Positions 41,124 to 49,678 of a stretch of 64,000 nt of DNA are shown here, in pieces (position 1 is the stretch's first letter; the number at the start of each line of letters is the position of its first letter). Where the stretch lies: NCBI RefSeq assembly GCF_001552215.1, contig NZ_BCQT01000019.1, positions 248,001 to 312,000 on the forward strand, read 5' to 3'. A program made the position numbers and the translations under genes. The DNA comes from Actinomadura macra NBRC 14102 (GTDB lineage: Bacteria > Actinomycetota > Actinomycetes > Streptosporangiales > Streptosporangiaceae). The notes beneath the pieces are model-generated. The model worked only from the letters and a program-made list of their open reading frames with translations. It did no database searches and had not been told where the DNA came from.

Positions 41124-43556
41124 GTGACCGAGACCGTCTACCACCTGCTGGCCCGATCTTCGACACGCCGGCCGCACGCCGCCGCGGTCATCGACGAGTC
41201 TGCGGTCGAAGGCGGTCGATCCCGCAGTTTCTCCGAACTGCTCGCGGACGTCGACAAGTTCGCGACGGGCCTGGCCGCCCTCGGTTTCCGGCGCGGCGAC
41301 GCCCTCGCCCTGTACCTCCCGAACTGCCGGCAGTGGCCGACGGTGTTCTTCGCCGCGGCGAAGATCGGTGTGCTGCTCGTTCCGCTCAACACCCGCTATC
41401 GGGCGAACGAGATCTACCATCTGCTCCGGACCAGCAGGGCGCGCGGCCTGATCACCGCCCCGATGTTCGAGGGCATCGACTTCGGGCGGCGGCTCGACGA
41501 CGTCTGGCAGCGGATCCGCGAAGCGCCGGAGTCCGTCAAGCTGGAATGGTTGATCACTGTCGGGCCCCCGCCGCAAGGTCCGCTCCCCGACTCCGTCCGG
41601 ACGATGGAATTCGCCGAAGTCGCCTCGTCGAACGGACCGGGCCAGGCGACGGCCCGCCCGGACGACCCGCTGATCGCCTTCGGGACCTCCGGCACGACGT
41701 CGGCTCCGAAGCTCGCGGTGCACACGCACCACACCGTCACCCTCCACGCGAACGCCGTCGCCGACCGCGAGAACCTGCCGGAGCACTCCACCCAGCTCAA
41801 CGTCCTCTCCCTGAACGGAACCTTCGGTTTCGTGCCGTTCATCGCCGGGATCGCCGCCGGGACCACGGCCGTGCTCCTGCCCGCGTTCGACCGGGGGCGC
41901 ATCGTCGACGCGATCACCTCGCACGCCGTCGACTACCTCGTCAGCGCGGAAGGCCCCCTGCGCGAACTGCTGGAGGACGACACCTTCCGGCGGATCGAAC
42001 CGCGCACGCTGCGGACCGTGGTGACGGCCGGAACGGCGATCTCCGACATCGTCTCGTCCGCCGCCACACTGGGCATCGCCGCGTTCAACGTCTACGGCTC
42101 GTCGGAGTTGTTCGCCTTCGCCGGGAAATGGCCGCCGAACTCGGATGCCGGAACCCGCACGGTCCCGGGCGGAATGCTCGTCGACGCGGCGATGCAGGTG
42201 CGCGCGGTCTCCACCGAAGACCACACCACCGTGCTGCCGCCGGGCGAGGACGGGGAACTCCAGTTCCGCGGTGACACGCTGTTCGTTGAGTACCTGAACA
42301 ATCCCGATGCCACCGCCAACTCGAGGACCGAGGACGGCTGGTTCGGCACCGGCGACGTGGGATGTACCAGGGCCGACGGCAGGTCGTTCGAGTACCGGTC
42401 GCGCCTGGGCGACGCGATGAGGCTGAAGGGCTACCTCGTCAACCCCGCCGACATCGAGTCGACGCTGAACGGCCACCCGGCGGTCGCCCAGGCGCACGTC
42501 GTCAGCGTCCGGGACCATCGGAGCGGAGACGATCTCGCCGTCGCCTTCGTCCAGGTGCGCGAGGGCGCCACCGCCTCGGAACAGGACCTGGTCGCCCACT
42601 GCAGAGCGAACCTCGCGAGTTTCAAGGTGCCCACCCGTGTCCGCGTCGTCGACGACTTCCCCACCACCGCGAGCGCCAACGGCGACAAGATCCGCAAGGA
42701 CAAGCTCCGCGCCAAGGCGGCGTGGGCACTCGGAATCCCCACGCCCACCTTTCGCGACAAGGACGGTCTCATGAGCTCTCCCGAACCCCAGCCCATCCGA
42801 TCCGACATCGCGTGGGCCACCCCCGACCGCGTCGTCGTCCACGGATATGACCTCCCGCACGACCTGCTGGGCAAGGTCAACCTGGGCGACTTCGCCTACC
42901 TCGAACTGTTCAAGACCCTTCCCACGGCCCAGGAGTCGATCGTCTTCAACTCCTTGGTGGTCTCCCTCGTCGAGCACGGTCTGACGCCGAGCGCACTGGT
43001 GTCGCGCCTCACGGCGCTCGGCGCCCCGGAGTCGCTCCAGGGCGCCGTGGCCGCCGGTCTGCTCGGACTCGGCGACACGTTCGTTGGAACGATCGAAGGC
43101 GCGGCGAGGATCTGCCAGTCCCTGCCCGACGACGGTTGGCAACGCGACGAGACCCTGCTGCGCAAGCACGCCCAGGCGATCGTCGACGAGTCGCGTGCGG
43201 CGCGCAAGAGCATCCCCGGCCTCGGCCATCCCGTGCACAAGCCGAACGACCCCCGGGCGGAGCGCCTGTTCGAGATCGCACGGGAGAACGGTCTCGACGA
43301 TGCCAACGAACGCCTGTTCCGCACGATCCGGGCACGCGCCGAGGACGCCACCGGCACGGTGCTCCCGATCAACGCGACCGGCGCGATCGGAGCGATCGCG
43401 AGCACCCTGCGGGTGCCCTGGAACGTGGCCCGCGGCCTCGGCGTGATGGCACGGGCGATCGGGCTGGTCGGCCACCTCCTCGAGGATCGGGAGCGTCCTC
43501 TCGCGAAACCCGTGTGGAACGACGCGGAGGCCCGGTCGACGTCGCACCGCGGCTGA
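41124..43556 (+). CDS. AMP-forming acyl-CoA ligase fused to citryl-CoA lyase domain
   Basis: 810 residues in one open frame. Residues 1-545 are an ANL ligase: ATP loop IAFGTSGTTSAPKLAVHTHH, A5 NVYGSSELFAF, A7 GTGDVG, hinge RSRLGDAMRLKGYLVNPADIE and catalytic Lys in NGDKIRKDKLR. Residues about 555-810 are a citrate synthase-fold lyase of the citryl-CoA lyase type: KVNLGDFAYLEL, IPGLGHPVHKPNDPRAERL (active-site His and neighbours) and the final INATGAIGAIASTLRVPWNVARG. The ligase would make the CoA ester of a citrate-like acid and the lyase would split it to an acyl-CoA and an alpha-keto acid. GTG 41124 has GAGAGGAAC upstream. This is an AMP-forming analogue of ATP-citrate lyase in layout (inference). 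Confidence 0.88.
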   Translation: MTETVYHLLARSSTRRPHAAAVIDESAVEGGRSRSFSELLADVDKFATGLAALGFRRGDALALYLPNCRQWPTVFFAAAKIGVLLVPLNTRYRANEIYHLLRTSRARGLITAPMFEGIDFGRRLDDVWQRIREAPESVKLEWLITVGPPPQGPLPDSVRTMEFAEVASSNGPGQATARPDDPLIAFGTSGTTSAPKLAVHTHHTVTLHANAVADRENLPEHSTQLNVLSLNGTFGFVPFIAGIAAGTTAVLLPAFDRGRIVDAITSHAVDYLVSAEGPLRELLEDDTFRRIEPRTLRTVVTAGTAISDIVSSAATLGIAAFNVYGSSELFAFAGKWPPNSDAGTRTVPGGMLVDAAMQVRAVSTEDHTTVLPPGEDGELQFRGDTLFVEYLNNPDATANSRTEDGWFGTGDVGCTRADGRSFEYRSRLGDAMRLKGYLVNPADIESTLNGHPAVAQAHVVSVRDHRSGDDLAVAFVQVREGATASEQDLVAHCRANLASFKVPTRVRVVDDFPTTASANGDKIRKDKLRAKAAWALGIPTPTFRDKDGLMSSPEPQPIRSDIAWATPDRVVVHGYDLPHDLLGKVNLGDFAYLELFKTLPTAQESIVFNSLVVSLVEHGLTPSALVSRLTALGAPESLQGAVAAGLLGLGDTFVGTIEGAARICQSLPDDGWQRDETLLRKHAQAIVDESRAARKSIPGLGHPVHKPNDPRAERLFEIARENGLDDANERLFRTIRARAEDATGTVLPINATGAIGAIASTLRVPWNVARGLGVMARAIGLVGHLLEDRERPLAKPVWNDAEARSTSHRG

Positions 43557-43557
43557 T

Positions 43558-43605
43558 CGGCACCGCTCGTGACCGGCACCGCTCCTGGCCGGCACCGCAG
43601 CTGCT
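43558..43605. repeat. 16-bp tandem repeat after the ligase-lyase gene
   Basis: Three units beginning CGGCACCGC: CGGCACCGCTCGTGAC, CGGCACCGCTCCTGGC and a diverged third. The array starts two bases after the stop codon and runs into the end of the MFS remnant. It may be a replication-slippage scar at the edge of the catabolic island. Confidence 0.55.
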
Positions 43606-43780
43606 AGCCCGCGCCCGCCGGCGCCTCTTCGGCCGACAGGGGACGCGCGACGTCCTCCAGCGATCTACGGGCGGCCTCCACCCCGATGAGCAGCTCGACG
43701 ATCCCCGCCGCGATCATCAGCGCGGCGCCGAGGAAGTAGCCGGCGGCGACCGCCGAGACCCGCGGTCCTGAGCGTCGTTT
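43604..43780 (-). pseudogene. C-terminal remnant of an MFS transporter
   Basis: The minus strand encodes, in one frame ending at TAG 43604, the segment RVSAVAAGYFLGAALMIAAG followed by IVELLIGVEAARRSLEDVA. This is a typical last TM helix and cytoplasmic tail of an MFS symporter. An in-frame TGA at 43783-43781 precedes it and no N-terminal part exists upstream, so the gene has lost most of its length. It lies at the right edge of the catabolic island, which suggests a deletion or replacement there. Confidence 0.6.
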
Positions 43781-43955
43781 TCACCCTCGCACGGTTCCCC
43801 ATTTACGACATTTATGCCGATGTCGCCGCCAGAGGGTTTACCGCCACGGGGTTTTCCTCAGGGCCGGAACGTGCGACCTTGGCAGGACACAGCCCGGCGA
43901 CCGGCCCCCGGCGGCCGTCGTCCCCCGGGTCCGAACCGGCAGCGGAGCGTGAGGC

Positions 43956-44390
43956 ATGCGGATTCGCGACATCCTGCGGAGGAAGGGAGACACGGTGGCC
44001 ACGGTCCGGCCGGACGCCACCGTGCGGCAGTTGCTCGCCGTCCTGGCCGAGCACAACATCGGGGCGGCGGTCGTGTCGCCCGACGGCGCCTCGATCGCCG
44101 GCATCGCGTCCGAACGCGACGTCGTGCGGCGCCTGCACGAGCACGGCGCGGCGCTGCTGGACCGCCCCGTCTCGGAGATCATGACCTCGGAGGTCCGCAG
44201 CTGCGGCCCCGGCGACAAGGTGGAGGACCTGCGTCACACGATGACCGAGCACCGGTTCCGGCACGTGCCGGTGGTGGAGGACGGCCGGCTCGCCGGCATC
44301 GTCAGCATCGGCGACGTGGTCAAGAGCGCGATCGACGAACTGCAGAGCGAGCGCGAGCATCTGGTCGACTACATCCAGCGCGCGCCCTGA
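43956..44390 (+). CDS. CBS domain pair protein
   Basis: 144 residues, nothing but two CBS motifs: VATVRPDATVRQLLAVLAEHNIGAAVV...GIASERDVVRRL and MTSEVRSCGPGDKVEDLRHTMTEHRFRHVPVVEDGRLAGIVSIGDVVK. Such stand-alone pairs bind adenine nucleotides, and the actinobacterial relatives include hypoxia-response proteins. ATG 43956 follows a GAGCGTGAGG sequence. No partner gene is adjacent. Confidence 0.9.
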   Translation: MRIRDILRRKGDTVATVRPDATVRQLLAVLAEHNIGAAVVSPDGASIAGIASERDVVRRLHEHGAALLDRPVSEIMTSEVRSCGPGDKVEDLRHTMTEHRFRHVPVVEDGRLAGIVSIGDVVKSAIDELQSEREHLVDYIQRAP

Positions 44391-44427
44391 CCCGCCCTCG
44401 TCCCGCCGCCTGCGTCCGACGCGGGGA

Positions 44428-45900
44428 TCAGACGTAGGCGGGCAGGGGACGCCCGGCCGGGGCCGCCTGGACCTCCCGGTAGGCCCCGGCGAGCCGCTCG
44501 ATCGCCGTGCGCAAAGTGGCAGGTGGCAGCACGTACGGGAGTCGGACGTAGTCCTCCAGGACTCCGTCCACGCCGAACACCGGGCCCGGCACCACCCGCA
44601 CATCCGAGCGCTCGGACGCCTCGGCGACCAGGGTCGCGACGGGCGCGCCGATCCGTACCCACAGCGACATCCCGCCGGCGGGCAGCCGGAACTCCCATCC
44701 GGGCAGCAGCTCGCGCAGCGCCTCCGCGAGGGCATCGCGGCTCCGTAGCAGGCTCGCCGCCCGCTCGGCCCGGACCTCCTCGACCCGCAGCAGCAACTCC
44801 TGGACGATCAGCTGGTCGAGGACGGGGCTCGCCATGTCGAACGGCTCCCGGGCCAGCACCAGGCGGCGGGCCAGCGGCGCCGTCGCGCGGATCCAGCCGA
44901 TGCGCAGCCCGCCCCACAGCAGCTTGGACGCCGACCCGATCGTGATCACCCGGCCGCCGGTGTCGAACGCGGCGGCCGGCGGCTCGCGCGGCGCGTCCGG
45001 GTCGTGGGCGAGGTCGGCGAACGTCTCGTCCACGACGAGGAAGGCGTCGGCGCGGCGGGCCCCCTCCACCAGCGCCGCGCGGTCCTCCCCGGTCATCAGA
45101 TGGCCGGTCGGGTTGTGGAAGTCGGGGATCATGTAGGCCATCCGGACGGCGGCCTGCCGCATGCTTGCCGCGGCCAGCTCGACGTCCCAGCCCCCGTTCA
45201 CGCCGACCGGGACGAGCCGGGCGCCGCGGCGGCGCAGCGCGCCCAGGGCGTGGGGATAGGTCGGCCGTTCCACCATGACGGGGTCGCCGGGCTCGACGAG
45301 CGAGTGTGTCAGCAGCGTGAAGGCGTGCTGTGCGCCGGTGGTGACGACGATCTGGTCGGCGCGGGTGGGGACGCCGCGCGCCGCGTACCCCGCGGCGATC
45401 ACCTCGCGCAGTCCCGCCAGCCCCGCCGGTTCGTACCCGGGGCCCGCGCTGTAGCGGGGCAGTTCGGCGACGGCCGCGGCGACCGCCTCCTCGAAGATCT
45501 TCGGGGCGCCCGGGGTGGCGCAGCCGAGATCGATGAAGCCGCCGCCGGGCGGCAGGTGGGCCCTGCCGAAACGCCCGCTGGAGGTCGCCCCCGGGCGCGG
45601 GCGGGGTTCGGCGCCCGACATCCCGGACGGCGGCAGTGCCGTCCAGCTCCCCGCGCCCTGGCGGCTCTCGATGTAGCCCTCCTCGCGGAGCCGATCGTAG
45701 GCCGCCGTCACGGTGGTGCGGCTGACGCCGAGCGCGGCGGCCAGGTCGCGCTCGGCCGGCAGACGCATCCGCAGCGCGAGCCGCCCGTCCAGAACGAGCC
45801 CGCGCACCGCCTGGGCAAGCGCCGCGTAGACGGGGCGCTCGCGCGGCACGTCACCGAGGAGCCGGGCCAGCTGCACACCGTTCACGTAACGCATGGTCAT
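44428..45900 (-). CDS. MocR/PdxR-like GntR-aminotransferase regulator
   Basis: 490 residues. N-terminal GntR HTH: RPVYAALAQAVRGLVLDG, LPAERDLAAALGVSRTTVTAAYDRLREEGYIESRQGAGSW. C-terminal fold-type I aminotransferase domain with TTGAQHAFTLL, MIPDFHNPTG, VDETFADLA and the PLP Lys in TIGSASKLLWGGLRIGW. ATG 45900 lies in a TGGTC-N5-GACCA palindrome. It is divergent from a YczE-family membrane protein gene, a known MocR partner arrangement, and presumably regulates it in response to PLP or an amino compound. Confidence 0.92.
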   Translation of the reverse strand: MTMRYVNGVQLARLLGDVPRERPVYAALAQAVRGLVLDGRLALRMRLPAERDLAAALGVSRTTVTAAYDRLREEGYIESRQGAGSWTALPPSGMSGAEPRPRPGATSSGRFGRAHLPPGGGFIDLGCATPGAPKIFEEAVAAAVAELPRYSAGPGYEPAGLAGLREVIAAGYAARGVPTRADQIVVTTGAQHAFTLLTHSLVEPGDPVMVERPTYPHALGALRRRGARLVPVGVNGGWDVELAAASMRQAAVRMAYMIPDFHNPTGHLMTGEDRAALVEGARRADAFLVVDETFADLAHDPDAPREPPAAAFDTGGRVITIGSASKLLWGGLRIGWIRATAPLARRLVLAREPFDMASPVLDQLIVQELLLRVEEVRAERAASLLRSRDALAEALRELLPGWEFRLPAGGMSLWVRIGAPVATLVAEASERSDVRVVPGPVFGVDGVLEDYVRLPYVLPPATLRTAIERLAGAYREVQAAPAGRPLPAYV

Positions 45901-45908
45901 ACAGACCA
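45894..45908. promoter_or_regulatory. Palindrome TGGTC-N5-GACCA over the mocR start
   Basis: TGGTC (45894-45898) and GACCA (45904-45908) form an exact inverted repeat over the mocR start codon. A second, looser dyad TGGCC-N12-GGCCA follows at about 45920-45941. The pair lies in the divergent mocR/yczE gap, where a MocR protein would bind. Confidence 0.5.
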
Positions 45909-45993
45909 CTTTCACATATTGGCCCTGCAAATACCAGGCCACTGTCCGCCACCATGGAGCCATCAGGCGACGACATGAGCATGGAGCGCGACA

Positions 45994-46647
45994 ATGGCCT
46001 TGATGGTACGCCGTCTGGTGCAGCTACACGCCGGATTGGCCTTGTACGGGCTCGGGATCGCCCTCCAGGTCTCGTCCAGCCTGGGCAACGACCCGTGGGA
46101 CGTCCTCCACCAGGGCCTGTCCCGCCGGTTCGGCCTGTCGATCGGTGCGTGGATCGTCATCGCGGGCGCGCTGGTGATGCTCGGCTGGATCCCGTTGCGG
46201 CAACGGCCCGGCCTCGGGACGATCTGCAACGTCGTCCTCCTGGGGGCCTTCGCCGACCTGTTCCTGTGGCTGCTGCCCGATCCCGGCGGCCTCGCGGCCC
46301 GGTGGGCGTACCTGGTCGCGGCCGTTCTCGTCGGTGGCTTCGCCACCGGCTGCTACATCGGCGCGGGGCTCGGCCCCGGACCCCGCGACGGCCTGATGAC
46401 GGGCCTGGCGGCGCGGGGACGCTCGATCCGCGTCGTCCGCACCGGCATCGAGCTGACGGTTCTGGCCGCCGGCTGGCTCCTGGGCGGGACGGTCGGGATC
46501 GGAACGGTCCTCTACGCGGTGGCCATCGGTCCCCTCACGCACGTCTTCCTCCCGGTCCTGACGGTCGACAAGCCCGCGCCGGAACCCGCCTGGCACGGCG
46601 GTCATCTACCTGAGGAGACGGATCACCTGGTCTGCCAGAGCCGCTAG
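45994..46647 (+). CDS. YczE/YyaS/YitT family membrane protein
   Basis: 217 residues, five or six TM helices. Starts VRRLVQLHAGLALYGLGIALQVSSSLGNDPWDVLHQGLSRR, the hallmark of YczE proteins, followed by several Leu/Val-rich helices and GFATGCYIGAGLGPGPRDGLM. Function unknown; transport of a vitamin B6-type or amino compound is suggested by the recurrent pairing with MocR genes (inference). ATG 45994 has GGAG 8 bp upstream. Its last 42 bp overlap the convergent kinase gene. Confidence 0.88.
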   Translation: MALMVRRLVQLHAGLALYGLGIALQVSSSLGNDPWDVLHQGLSRRFGLSIGAWIVIAGALVMLGWIPLRQRPGLGTICNVVLLGAFADLFLWLLPDPGGLAARWAYLVAAVLVGGFATGCYIGAGLGPGPRDGLMTGLAARGRSIRVVRTGIELTVLAAGWLLGGTVGIGTVLYAVAIGPLTHVFLPVLTVDKPAPEPAWHGGHLPEETDHLVCQSR

Positions 46648-47730
46648 AAGGGGCGCCGCTTCGGACTTCAGCTCGTCCAGGGTGCGCGGACCGTCGGCGA
46701 GGCTGAACGCCGCGGTGAGGCCGAGCTCGTGGAGCCCTCCGAGCGGGCCTGCGACACCTCCGGCGAGGGCCACGGCGGGCACGCCGCGCTCGCTGGCGAG
46801 GGTCGCGACCGCGGAGACGACCTTGCCGCCCGCGGACTGCCCGTCCACCCGCCCCTCGCCGGTGATGACCAGGTCGGCCCCGGTGAGGGCAGCGGGGAGC
46901 CCCACGGCCTCGGCGACGAGGGCCGCGCCGGGGGCCGGCTCGGCGCCGAGTGCGGCGACGAGACCGCCGCAGGTCCCGCCGGCCGCGCCCGCGCCGGGAA
47001 GGTCGTGGACGCGGACGCCCGAGCGGGCCGCGAGGACGTCGGCGAACCGGGTGAGCGCCGCGTCCAGCTCGCGGACCTGGGCGGGCGTCGCGCCCTTCTG
47101 CGGCCCGAACACCGCCGCGGCGCCGGAGGGCCCCACGAGCGGATTCGTCACGTCGCAGGCGACACGCACGCGGGTGGCGCGGACCTCGGCGGGGACACCG
47201 GAGTCGTCGATGCGCTCCAGCCGGGCCAGCGCCGCGCCGCCCGGCGGCAGCCCGCCGCCGGACACGTCGAGGAAACGCATGCCGAGCGCACCCAGCAGGC
47301 CGGCGCCACCGTCGGTGCTCGCGCTGCCGCCGACGCAGACCAGCACGTCGCGGGCACCACGCCGGACGGCATCGGCGATCAGCTCGCCGGTGCCGGTGGA
47401 CGAGGCGCCCAGCGGGTCGGGCGGGACGTCCTCGACGAGCGGCAACCCGGACGCGGCGGCGAGCTCGACGACCGCCGACGACCCGTCGCCCGAGAGCGCG
47501 TAGCGGGCCGTGACGGGGCGTCCCAGGGGATCGGTGGCGGCGACCTCCACCGGCACGCCGCCGCGGGCGGCCAGGAAGCAGTCGAGCGTTCCCTCACCGC
47601 CGTCCGCCATCGGCACGGCGACCACGTCCGCGGCGGGTGCGGCGCGGCGCACCCCGGCCTCGATCGCGGCGCAGACGGCCGCCGCGGACAGGCTGCCCTT
47701 GAACGAGTCCGGCGCGATGACAACGCGCAC
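46606..47730 (-). CDS. Glycerate kinase (GarK/GlxK type)
   Basis: 374 residues. Phosphorylates glycerate to 2-phosphoglycerate in glyoxylate and glycerate use. MRVVIAPDSFKGSLSAAAV is the family start; PMADGGEGTLDCFLAA, GGSASTDGGAGLL, FGPQKGATPAQV and ITGEGRVDGQSAGGKV are its signature blocks. GTG 47730 begins 5 bp after the preceding gene's stop, so it follows two upstream genes in one unit. Confidence 0.93.
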   Translation of the reverse strand: MRVVIAPDSFKGSLSAAAVCAAIEAGVRRAAPAADVVAVPMADGGEGTLDCFLAARGGVPVEVAATDPLGRPVTARYALSGDGSSAVVELAAASGLPLVEDVPPDPLGASSTGTGELIADAVRRGARDVLVCVGGSASTDGGAGLLGALGMRFLDVSGGGLPPGGAALARLERIDDSGVPAEVRATRVRVACDVTNPLVGPSGAAAVFGPQKGATPAQVRELDAALTRFADVLAARSGVRVHDLPGAGAAGGTCGGLVAALGAEPAPGAALVAEAVGLPAALTGADLVITGEGRVDGQSAGGKVVSAVATLASERGVPAVALAGGVAGPLGGLHELGLTAAFSLADGPRTLDELKSEAAPLLAALADQVIRLLR

Positions 47731-47735
47731 GCGGG

Positions 47736-48626
47736 TCAGTGCTCCGCGGCGAGAGCGGTGAGGACGGAGGCGAACTCCTCCGGCAGGACCAGCGTGTCGC
47801 CCTCGTACCGGGTCTCCAGCAACGTCAGCTCCCCCGCCCGCCACCAGTACAGGTGCGGGCTGAGCGATCCCGGGCCCTCCTCGTAGGCGCGGTGGGCCTG
47901 CGCCTGGAGCTCGTGGGCGGCGGCGACGGCCGCCCGGTAGCGGGCACGCGGGGAGTTCTCGGCGATCCGCAGCGAGTGCGCAACGATCAGGCTGCGGTTG
48001 GGAGCGATGACCAGCGCCCCGTAGGGGCCGATCGGCAGATACTCCTCCAGCCACGCCAGGTGGGTCGCCGCGTAGAACGTCCAGCCGTGCAGCACCGACA
48101 CCCGGACGCCGCCGAGCTCCTGCTCGTCGTGCTGGAGCGCCCCGTCCCCGCGCACGTTCGCGCGGCCGAGCATGAAGAGCGCGTCGCCGGACACCGGCCA
48201 GCCGTGCATCTCCTCGTTGCTGACGGTCCGGACGCTGGTGGGGGTGTCGACGACCACGACCTCGATCAGCCCGGGGGCGAAGGGCCGGGCGGCGAACCCG
48301 CCGTTGTCGGCCTCGACCGGGTGGATGCGGGTGCGCAGCAGATGCTGGGCAAGGTCGAAGTCGGACAGGTCGAGGGGCTCCTCCATCGCGGTGACGATCG
48401 TGGTGACCTGGTCGGAGACCAGAGCGGGCCAGTCGTCGCGGGGCACCAGGCGCGCCAGCTGGCGCAGGTCGCGCAGGCTGACGGGCAACCGGTTGGCACC
48501 CTCCAGCATGATCACTTCCCCGGGGTAGCGGCGGCAGGAATAGCCGAGGCTCTCGGCCACCAGCACCACCAGCGTCTCCAGGGTCCCGTCGTCCCCCGGG
48601 ACGGGACGGGCGTGCCGTCCCCTCAT
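47736..48626 (-). CDS. Conserved hypothetical protein, DUF1444-like
   Basis: 296 residues, soluble, no signal peptide. It has a GYSCRRYPGEVIMLEG start, PVSLRDLRQLARLVPRD, then VTAMEEPLDLSDFDLAQHLLRTRIHPVE, and a later LPIGPYGALVIAPNRSLIVAHSL block that resembles DUF1444 proteins. Function unknown. ATG 48626 overlaps the LD-carboxypeptidase stop as ATGA and has GGGAGG upstream. Confidence 0.72.
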   Translation of the reverse strand: MRGRHARPVPGDDGTLETLVVLVAESLGYSCRRYPGEVIMLEGANRLPVSLRDLRQLARLVPRDDWPALVSDQVTTIVTAMEEPLDLSDFDLAQHLLRTRIHPVEADNGGFAARPFAPGLIEVVVVDTPTSVRTVSNEEMHGWPVSGDALFMLGRANVRGDGALQHDEQELGGVRVSVLHGWTFYAATHLAWLEEYLPIGPYGALVIAPNRSLIVAHSLRIAENSPRARYRAAVAAAHELQAQAHRAYEEGPGSLSPHLYWWRAGELTLLETRYEGDTLVLPEEFASVLTALAAEH

Positions 48627-49678
48627 CGCGCACCTCCCGGCGCTCGCAAGGTGAGTGCTTCGGCGTCCAACAGGGCGGGGGCGCCGAGCTCCAGGGTGCG
48701 CTGGCGTGGGCCGTGCCCGGCGGGAACGCCGGCGAGGACCGGCACGCCGAGCGGCCCGAGCCGCGCCGAGAACACCGCGTCCAGCTCGGCGGGGTCGCCG
48801 GACCGTTCCCACGAACCGAGCACCACTCCGGCCGCCCCGTCGAACCACCTCGCCTGGAGCAACTGGACGAGCATCCGGTCGATTCGGTACGGCGCCTCGG
48901 ACACGTCCTCCAGGAAGACGATGCGGCCCTCGGCCAGCGGCGGCGCGTAGGGGGTGCCCAGCAGCGCCGTGAGGAGCGTGAGGGTTCCGCCGGTGAGCGG
49001 GCCCTCCGCCCGGCCCGGGGCGAGTGCGTGGGTCCCGGTCAGGACGTCCTGGTCGGTGCCGAACAGCGCCGCCCGCAGGCCGTCGCGGGTGAGGACGTCG
49101 TCGGCGCCGGTCGCGGCCGGGCCGAGGTCGGCGATGCGCCCCGCGGTCATCGGTCCGAACGAGGTGGTCACGCCCAGGCGCGTTCCGAACGCGACATGCA
49201 GCGCGGTGATGTCGCTGGATCCGTGCAGGATCTTGGGGTCCGGCCCGGTGACGGCGGCCAGCGCGTCCCAGTCGAGGTGGTCCAGGACGCGGGTGGCGCC
49301 GTAGCCGCCGCGCGCGCACACGACTGCGCGAACGCTGGGGTCGGACCAGGCGGCGGCGAGGTCAGCGGCACGGTCGGCGTCACCGCCCGCGAGCTGGTGC
49401 CAGTCGTCCCGGAGGGGGCCGGCCGCGCCGAGGTTGACTCGGTCGAGGGCATGCTTTCCGACCACGACGTCAAGGCCGAGATCACGCAGGACCGCGCAGC
49501 CCGCCTCCAGCCTCGCCGGCTCGGCGGGGCCGCTGGGCGCGACGACCGCGACCCGGTCGCCGGGCCGCAACGCCCTGTATCGGCGAGCTTCGTGCTGTGT
49601 AGCCCGCCCGTCGGGCATGCCGACGGCGGGCGCGTGAGATGACTCGTCGGCCACCTCCGCGCGGGCGCCCCCGCTCAT
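48623..49678 (-). CDS. LD-carboxypeptidase (S66 / LdcA-MccF family)
   Basis: 351 residues. Serine peptidase that trims the terminal D-alanine from peptidoglycan tetrapeptides or, in MccF, cleaves microcin C. N-terminal VAVVAPSGPAEPARLEAG, ARGGYGATRVLDHLDW, nucleophile Ser in HGSSDITALH, catalytic Glu in VFLEDVSEAPYRIDRML and His in VPAGHGPRQ. ATG 49678 follows GAGGAGGG; the longer frame to 49699 lacks such a site. First of three linked genes. Confidence 0.92.
   Translation of the reverse strand: MSGGARAEVADESSHAPAVGMPDGRATQHEARRYRALRPGDRVAVVAPSGPAEPARLEAGCAVLRDLGLDVVVGKHALDRVNLGAAGPLRDDWHQLAGGDADRAADLAAAWSDPSVRAVVCARGGYGATRVLDHLDWDALAAVTGPDPKILHGSSDITALHVAFGTRLGVTTSFGPMTAGRIADLGPAATGADDVLTRDGLRAALFGTDQDVLTGTHALAPGRAEGPLTGGTLTLLTALLGTPYAPPLAEGRIVFLEDVSEAPYRIDRMLVQLLQARWFDGAAGVVLGSWERSGDPAELDAVFSARLGPLGVPVLAGVPAGHGPRQRTLELGAPALLDAEALTLRAPGGAR

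Noticed and set aside
41124..43556. Possibility that the ligase and lyase are two genes joined by an assembly error
   Set aside because: The frame is continuous, the linker (about residues 540-560) has normal codon use, and no second start with a ribosome binding site stands out at the boundary except ATG 42771, which lacks one.
43900..43955. DosR-type box upstream of the CBS protein
   Set aside because: The sequence around GACCTTGGCAGGAC only partly matches the known motif and lacks the full palindrome.
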